NCBI GenBank assembly: GCA_963662155.1
Contig: OY759271.1
Coordinates: 42,890,000-42,953,999, forward strand
Source of the DNA: Lamellibrachia columna
Taxonomy: Eukaryota > Annelida > Polychaeta > Sabellida > Siboglinidae
DNA length: 64,000 nt
Reading direction: 5' to 3'
Part shown: positions 58,125-64,000 of the stretch, piece by piece
Layout: each line of letters begins with the position of its first letter
Position numbering within the stretch: the first letter of the stretch is position 1
The notes under the pieces: generated by a model
What the model saw: the letters and a program-made list of their open reading frames with translations, nothing else
What the model was told of the DNA's origin: nothing
The model's database searches: none
Position numbers and translations under genes: made by a program

Positions 58125-58260
58125 AAAATGTTTTGGTGGTCATGTTAACGTTTTGTTTGATAAGAAAACATAACCATCAACAATTCTTATTTTTTACAGC
58201 AATTGCCATCATCTCATTGAAATGCTGACCAAGTTTTGTCAAAATCGCATACCTCCAGCT
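58125..58260 (+). repeat. Dispersed repeat family C, copy 2
   Basis: TTTTGGTGGTCATGTTAACG, ATAACCATCAACAATTCTTA and CAAGTTTTGTCAAAATCGCA, in the order of copies 1 and 3. Confidence 0.65.
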
Positions 58261-58488
58261 CTATTAAAACGCCCCGACGTGCGATGCCCATCAATTTTAA
58301 CAAACATAGCCATGCATTCATGCGCCCACGTGGTCCACAGAAGAAAAATTCAAATGAATCCCTCCGCCTGTTACACTCTAAAAAATGCACCATTTCAAAG
58401 CCAATAGCTTCTACAAACAAACTTGTGAACATGCCTGTTCAATTGCACTAATGTCACATCATACAGATTGTTTAAATTCACATATCAC

Positions 58489-58569
58489 AATTTAATACAC
58501 TATATTTTCGTGTGAAACAATAAACTGGAAGGTCTATAGTGGTCTTACCCCTTCAGAGTTGTCGGACAT
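58489..58569 (+). repeat. 81-bp direct repeat, left copy
   Basis: AATTTAATACACTATATTTT through GAGTTGTCGGACAT, identical to 60848-60928 except one base. Confidence 0.95.
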
Positions 58570-59826
58570 GGGCAGGGACACTTTTCCCATAGACGACCAT
58601 TATAACGTTCTTGCGTCTACATTGAAAATTTATCCTAAAATTTTTTTTTTTAATTCACAGAAAATGACAGACCCACTAAGACACCTGGTGTATGAAATTC
58701 GTGAAAATGACATACCTCCTTTTCGCATAAATTGCTTCAAAGCATGAGGCCCTTGCATTTCTGCCATGAAATTCTCCGGTTTCCCAAATATGAGTACATC
58801 CTGCCTAACAGCCACTGTGTCCTTACGCGACTGGTATACCTACTGACAAATGACATCATTTCAAAGCTTAGATGCTACTGTGCACAAAAACATCACTTCC
58901 ACTCACTCACTCATACACACAATTTCTGCTCTCACAAATAAACCCTATCTGCACAATGAATTTTTTCCTTGGGACTCTTTATGTATGTAATGGCGGATGG
59001 ATTCTGACTGTGGTCCGTGCCCAATTAATTTCCGACATCTCACAAACCGTCACGAAAGTTATACCAAATCGAAGAAAAACCTTTATCTCGATAAATCACA
59101 GAAGGAAATCCACATCGCAGTGCTACACATTAATTGATATGTCACTGAGACATGCCCCCGTATGTGAGGGGAAGAATTTCAAGTGGGCTGAATTACATAT
59201 ATGCACTTTAGTCATAAAACCCACACTGCTTGCTGTGCCGGAGATATAGGAAATCTTACAAGCGTTTCACAAAATGTGGGGTATTTTCATCAATACAACA
59301 CTAAAATTGTCAACTAATTTTTTATTAAGATATTTTTTTTTTTTTAATATGCACTGTTTTGGGGCAAAAAGCTAGCATTTCAGTGAATTTCACAACATTG
59401 ATAGGTAATATTGAGCGTTCAAAGTACAACGAATTATGGTATGTGTGAAAACAAGCTATATATCTGACAAGTTTTCATGTGAACATTTGGCATTTCTGAC
59501 ACGGATGACCCAATTTCAAGTCACTGAAGGTGCCAACTGCCTGTCAACGAGATAGAACAGGATGCTGCCTGTTTGGGGCTTTTGAGTGTCTCCTGTTGCA
59601 TCTACAGTGACGATAAGCCTACTTTTTGCTCAGATTTCAACTACACGAGGTTGTAAATTCTATTCAGAATCTACAATGGGGTATTTGCTCAGCCAATAGC
59701 TGTGCAGCATGACAGACAAGTGGTCTACCCCACTAAAATTCTGGCCATTGCTTAAATGTCAGTTGGACAGATTGCTCCCAGATCAGTCAGATAGTAAAAG
59801 TTTTTGACTCTGATACAGATATCAAC
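58570..59826. other. 5' flank of the Mutator-like gene
   Basis: Short frames without recognisable domains; poly(T) tracts at 58637 and 59327-59345. Confidence 0.4.
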
Positions 59827-60762
59827 ATGGAGAAGAAAAGTGAAGATGTGGAGAAGTTCCGAATAGCCAAAAATGTGAGGAGATGTGGCTTTCAGAAGGG
59901 GCACACTGTGCACACGTCCAAGAAAGATGTTGCAGACAATTCCACACCAAGCATGTGGATGCCGAGACTCACGCAAGCCGAATTCACAAGAGTCGCCAAA
60001 GTTACACCAGGTGGACTCATCGAAGTCCCAGATGCTGAGGGCAAATCGGGTGGCGCCAAACTCATGAGACCGAAGAAACGTGTTGCTGATGACTTGACAA
60101 CCACATACCTGAAGAAAGATGACTCACAATCAGAAATGCGTATTATGCATAGAGACAAAACAACACAGTTGTATAACGAGTGCATTGCAGAGCACGCGTC
60201 CCTTATTGACAGTCAATTGTGTGCTGTTCCTAGATTTACAGTGCATACAGAGGTCAAGGTTGGCCTCTGCTGGAAACAAAATCTCAGGTGTGTTAAGTGT
60301 GGATACACATCAAAAATGTTCAAGCTATACCATGAAGTACCAACTGAGAAGGCAGGGCAGAGATCTGCTGCTCCAAATGTCGGCCTTCAGATGGGACTGC
60401 AGGAATCTACCACAGGAATCGCTAAAGGGCGAGTGATAATTGCTAGCTTAGATGTACCACCACCGTGCCGAAGCAGCATGCAACGGACTGCAAACAAAGT
60501 TGGCAATGCGACAGCAACTATGACTTTGGCAGACTTGGCGAAAAGGCGTGACCACATTAAGACAATTAATAAGCTACGAGGATTACCTGAAGATGATCCA
60601 GTAAACATATCCATGGACAGCAGATATAGCTCAGCGAGAATCACTGGGTCTTATCATGCTGGGCAGAATGCATCACAAGCAATAGGGGTCGTAGTAGAAC
60701 AACAAAGTCGCTGCCAGGATATTGTGGCTCTACACATACAGAATAAATTGTGCAGCCATTGA
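59827..60762 (+). CDS. Mutator-like transposase, N-terminal fragment
   Basis: A 311-codon frame from ATG at 59827. It starts with a basic MEKKSEDVEKFRIAK region. A zinc-ribbon-like LRCVKCGYTSKMFKLY segment with C-x2-C lies near residue 155. Then come VGLQMGLQESTTGIAKGRVI, LDVPPPCRSSMQRTANKVG and ISMDSRYSSARITGSYHAGQ. The last block carries a conserved D followed by aromatic and G residues, and the Q-x-G-L-x-x-T and D-V-P-P-P-C-x-S-x-M-Q blocks characterise invertebrate Mutator-like transposase domains. The frame ends at IQNKLCSH; the expected C-terminal half with the remaining catalytic residues is missing, with another frame (AIDRLYYGAGDSLL) following. Probably a truncated, inactive copy. 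Confidence 0.75.
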   Translation: MEKKSEDVEKFRIAKNVRRCGFQKGHTVHTSKKDVADNSTPSMWMPRLTQAEFTRVAKVTPGGLIEVPDAEGKSGGAKLMRPKKRVADDLTTTYLKKDDSQSEMRIMHRDKTTQLYNECIAEHASLIDSQLCAVPRFTVHTEVKVGLCWKQNLRCVKCGYTSKMFKLYHEVPTEKAGQRSAAPNVGLQMGLQESTTGIAKGRVIIASLDVPPPCRSSMQRTANKVGNATATMTLADLAKRRDHIKTINKLRGLPEDDPVNISMDSRYSSARITGSYHAGQNASQAIGVVVEQQSRCQDIVALHIQNKLCSH

Positions 60763-60847
60763 CAGGCTGTATTATGGAGCGGGGGACTCTCTACTGCGAA
60801 AATTTGAGACAAGCAAAGCTCCGATTAGTAAAGGAGGAAGAGTGGCC

Positions 60848-60928
60848 AATTTAATACACTATATTTTCGTGTGAAACAATTAACTGGAAGGTCTATAGTG
60901 GTCTTACCCCTTCAGAGTTGTCGGACAT
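60848..60928 (+). repeat. 81-bp direct repeat, right copy
   Basis: One difference from 58489-58569 (TTAACTGG for TAAACTGG). It lies 86 bases after the transposase frame ends. Confidence 0.95.
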
Positions 60929-60974
60929 CGCTAGTCTTGATGGCAGTGCCAGTGATTCAGGGTAGGGTCTTCAT

Positions 60975-61420
60975 GCTACTATATAAGCAGAAACCGACAG
61001 TCGTGTAAAATGTTGCAGATACGGTTAACATATGGGAGCAGGAAAATAACTCGTCCTTTCTGACCCGTACGTCACTTACCTTCAGATAGCGGGCGCCAAT
61101 GTGACGTAACGGATACGCGACAAGTTTCTGGTGCAAAATCACCTCCAGTATGAAAATGGCGGCGATAATATGGCGATATCGATTTTGAGCAGAATAATAA
61201 GCGCATACTGCACTTCCGTAGGAACTCCATATTCGTTTTCTAACAGTCCATATGTCGAAACAACTAAAAATACGAAATCATAACCTACGAATTTCGCAGT
61301 AACAATAACAAAATTGAGCAATAACTTTCTTTACGCGTCTTCGCCTAACCTCGCGCGTCCACCTACCGGATAAATTGCGGTTCTTCTGAATTGTCCGCCA
61401 GGAGGGCCATCTTTACCGCC
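60975..61420 (-). mobile_element. Dispersed repeat family A, copy 2 (inverted relative to 5706-6130)
   Basis: Reverse-complement series ending CGCCAGGAGGGCCATCTTTA. See 5706-6130. Confidence 0.85.
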
Positions 61421-61619
61421 AGTGCCCTGTTAGAAGCCGGTCTCACCACGAAACACAACACATCAGCCTCACAACGCATAGTTAAACGACTAAGTACCTC
61501 AACTAAAACTATGTCACACATGATTTGGCGGCGGATTAATTAAAAACATGGCACATTCTCAAATTGTCGAGGCCAGCAGTTTTGTCCTATTATTAAATTG
61601 TAGTAACAGAACAACTGCA

Positions 61620-61775
61620 GATTTTCCCTTGGTGGTCTCGTTAACGTTTTGCATGATTAGTAGAAAACTTGACCATCAAAAATCCTACAACTTCATGACA
61701 TTCACTGCTACTATGCTGCCAATGTGTGAACAAGTTAAGTTTCGTCAAGATCACATACCTCCAACAAATTGGGAG
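61620..61775 (+). repeat. Dispersed repeat family C, copy 3
   Basis: GGTGGTCTCGTTAACGTTTT, CTTGACCATCAAAAATC, ATTCACTGCTACTATG and TTCGTCAAGATCACATACCT. Confidence 0.65.
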
Positions 61776-62633
61776 TTTTCTTAAAATATTAATATGCTGC
61801 TGGCACTGGTGTTTCGAGAACGTCACCACCAAAATAATAATAATAAAATATGATATCTACATAGCGCCATCATCACATAGTGCTCTATGGAGTGCCATAA
61901 AACACTAACATTATATAGCCTTTTTGTTTTGGAAGTGACGTAGAGTGATATAATGAAAGCATCGAGTTACTAAAATGCAAGGAAGGAAATCAACGTAATA
62001 ATTTACATGTAAAAGGAAATCAACGTAATAATTTACATGTAATTGATTAAGGATTGGCAGACGTTTGGTACGATGACAATAAAACTGATGCCGATTGATC
62101 AACTAATGCGAATCGAGAATAATAAACCGAATCTGAATATATAATGATCGATATTCTTTTGTTTAAAAAATAAGAGACCAATGACGTGAGTGACACTTAG
62201 CCATTATCAGCCATTTGGTTGCACCTCCTATCGGTCGGTGGAGAGACCAATCCACAGTCACCGAGTCTCTTATAGTTGCGTATCGAGCAGCTCTCAGGGG
62301 AGAGGTTTGTCGGCCCCCAGACCATCGTGTAGTCCTCCACCCAAACTACTGACAACCCCTATGTGTTGAGCTAGCAACCTCTTATGACAACACGTCTATC
62401 CGTTTATATAGTTGGTAAACCCTTCCGGCCGAATTTGTGGTGTGAACTCTTGAAACATGTTCACTTTACGTTTTTCTGTTATAACAACATTTAAATAAAC
62501 AATTTATTCATTAGAATGTTTCTTATATGACCTAGTTCAAGTTGTAATACAGCAAAATGTATAACATGCATCAGTAATATTACTAGTCTATGTTATTGAT
62601 ATTTAATTATGCAGATTCAGTGGTGGAAATTAA
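61776..62633. other. Spacer
   Basis: A perfect tandem pair of AAGGAAATCAACGTAATAAT plus TTACATGTAA (61984-62042) is the only structure seen. Confidence 0.45.
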
Positions 62634-62690
62634 GCGCATGCGCCGGAAGTGCTCACTCTAAGATGGCGCCTACAACAACGTCGGCCCGTT
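62634..62690 (-). repeat. Repeat end with ETS-like and YY1-like words, inverted copy
   Basis: GCGCCGGAAGTGCTCACTCT then AAGATGGCGCCTACAACAA: the reverse complement of 48186-48236. Confidence 0.6.
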
Positions 62691-62705
62691 AACTGTCATC
62701 AATAA

Positions 62706-63131
62706 CCTGTACCTTGGGAATGCAACATAAGACAAGTGGAAAACGTTTATTATTTTGCTAACAGTATCATCGAAGAGTTGTATTAAATGGCATGATCTGT
62801 TTATTATCTATGAATATATTCATTCCCATCGCCGTTACTTTGTGAAACAAATGCGCGTAACAGTTACGTTACCCAATAGTCAGTCAAAATTGTTAGAAAG
62901 TGTAAAAAACAACAGTCCCCATCGTAGCCAGCACAGCACCTTGGGAATGCAACACACTACACGTGGAAAAAGTTTATTATTTTGTCTACAGTATCATCGA
63001 ACAGTTGTATTAAATGGTATTATCTGTTTAATATCTATGAATATAATCATTCCCATCGCCGTTACTTTGTGGAACAAATGCGCACAACAGTTACGTTAGC
63101 CAACAATCAGTCAAATGCTTAGAAAGTGTGT
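62706..63131. repeat. Two tandem copies of a 227-bp unit
   Basis: ACCTTGGGAATGCAACA at 62711 and 62938; both continue through CAGTATCATCGAA, ATTCCCATCGCCGTTACTTT and AACAGTTACGTTA. Moderately diverged. Confidence 0.88.
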
Positions 63132-63660
63132 CGTCTCCATCCAATTGAAGAACAAATAATATATCCATTCAACATAGGGCCTACGTGAACCTGCTAAACT
63201 ACGCAAATCCGACATTCTACCTAATATAGACTCGTACTAGGGCTACATCACTAGAACTCTCCAGTGCGGCCACAATCTAGTCACATTTTGGAAGCGGTTA
63301 ATACATAATCATGAGTTGCATCAGAAGAAGAGAAATATAGTTGTCACTAGTAATTAACGTGTCCCAATACATTAATCATAACTCCATATGAATGGCCAAT
63401 TGTTTGTAGAATCCGAGCAGAAACGGCATATGTATCAACATTAATACTATATCAAATATGTGTATTCCACAGAATATATATTATTGATCTACAAAGCGAA
63501 ATAACGTTTATTCACAAACCTAGAGAATCGAGGCCGAAATTGTGTTCAAATCAGTGACACTTCTTCGGTGGTATTCCGTATTCTGTTAGGTCATAAAGTC
63601 GCTGTTTATGATGCACCGTTTGTTTTCGTAGTAGCTGTTTCGTATCACCTCTTTTTTCAC
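63132..63660. other. Spacer
   Basis: No gene recognised. Confidence 0.4.
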
Positions 63661-63671
63661 CTATTTTTCAC

Positions 63672-63729
63672 CTGGCGGGCGGGCAGGTGGGCGGGCGGGC
63701 AGGTGGGCGGGCGGGCAGGTGGGCGGGCT
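63672..63729 (+). repeat. G-rich 16-bp repeat, quadruplex-prone
   Basis: Tandem GGGCGGGCGGGCAGGT units, with many closely spaced GGG runs on the plus strand. Confidence 0.92.
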
Positions 63730-63789
63730 CATCCTGTAGTCCGTGGTGAGGCTGGCACAGATACTGGTCGTCCAATTTTGTTTCCCATT

Positions 63790-64000
63790 CTTCTTCATCA
63801 CTAGTCCACAGCATATTCTCTTGAGAGGTGTAGTCCAAAGCATTTACTAACGAGAGATGGAGTCCACAGCATATACTCAAAAGAGATGGAGTAAACAGCA
63901 TTTACCCATGAGGGTTGGAGTCAACAACATTTACTGATGAGAGATGGAGTACACAGTATTTATTCATGAGATATGGAGAACACAGCATTTACTCACGACT
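63790..64000. repeat. Minisatellite of about 32 bp running off the window
   Basis: Six or so units of GAGAGATGGAGTCCACAGCA plus TTTACTCAT with substitutions, truncated by the right edge. Confidence 0.85.

Overview
This is eukaryotic, almost certainly metazoan, nuclear DNA. It has introns, long CA/TG microsatellites, many minisatellites, degraded LINEs of several clades, SINE-like elements, MITE-like hairpins and DNA-transposon remnants. The mix (RTE and CR1/jockey-type LINEs, a Mutator-like gene, fused transposase fragments, low GC) suits a marine invertebrate such as a mollusc, but no single feature fixes the phylum. No rRNA, bona fide tRNA gene or CRISPR array was seen.

Layout. 1-7 kb: a 45-bp minisatellite, an internally deleted LINE with a GAT-rich tail, a compound CA microsatellite, a hairpin MITE, and a candidate first coding exon at 5.18 kb. 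7.5-10.8 kb: a nearly full-length RTE-type LINE on the minus strand with an exact 15-bp target-site duplication. 11.6-17.5 kb: two diverged copies of a segmental duplication carrying exon-like blocks and a SINE; one copy received a later 5'-truncated LINE. 18.2-22.1 kb: two further plus-strand exons ending in a stop codon and AATAAA, with a 2.7-kb fold-back element in their intron. 23-28 kb: minisatellites of 34, 71 and 34 bp and a dead reverse transcriptase.

28-37 kb holds the best host-gene evidence, all on the minus strand. It comprises a kelch-repeat exon broken by an out-of-frame 32-bp VNTR, a phase-compatible upstream exon, a 34-nt exon present in three tandem 569-bp copies, another small exon, and an aminomethyltransferase (glycine-cleavage T protein)-like exon. 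All these junctions are phase-compatible, but the gene model is inferred.

38-41.5 kb is a dead DNA transposon with its 5' part inverted and duplicated around a MITE. 42-53 kb is mainly microsatellites, dispersed repeats and regions where I recognise nothing. 53.6-56.4 kb has a LINE fragment, a plus-strand terminal exon with paired CxxC motifs, and minus-strand spliced exons of a transposase-derived protein. 58.5-61.4 kb has a Mutator-like transposase fragment between 81-bp direct repeats and an inverted copy of a repeat also found at 5.7 kb. The window ends in G-rich and roughly 32-bp tandem repeats.

The most unusual features are the frame-shifting coding VNTR, the tandemly triplicated small exon, and the fold-back element with a hairpin-bearing internal satellite.
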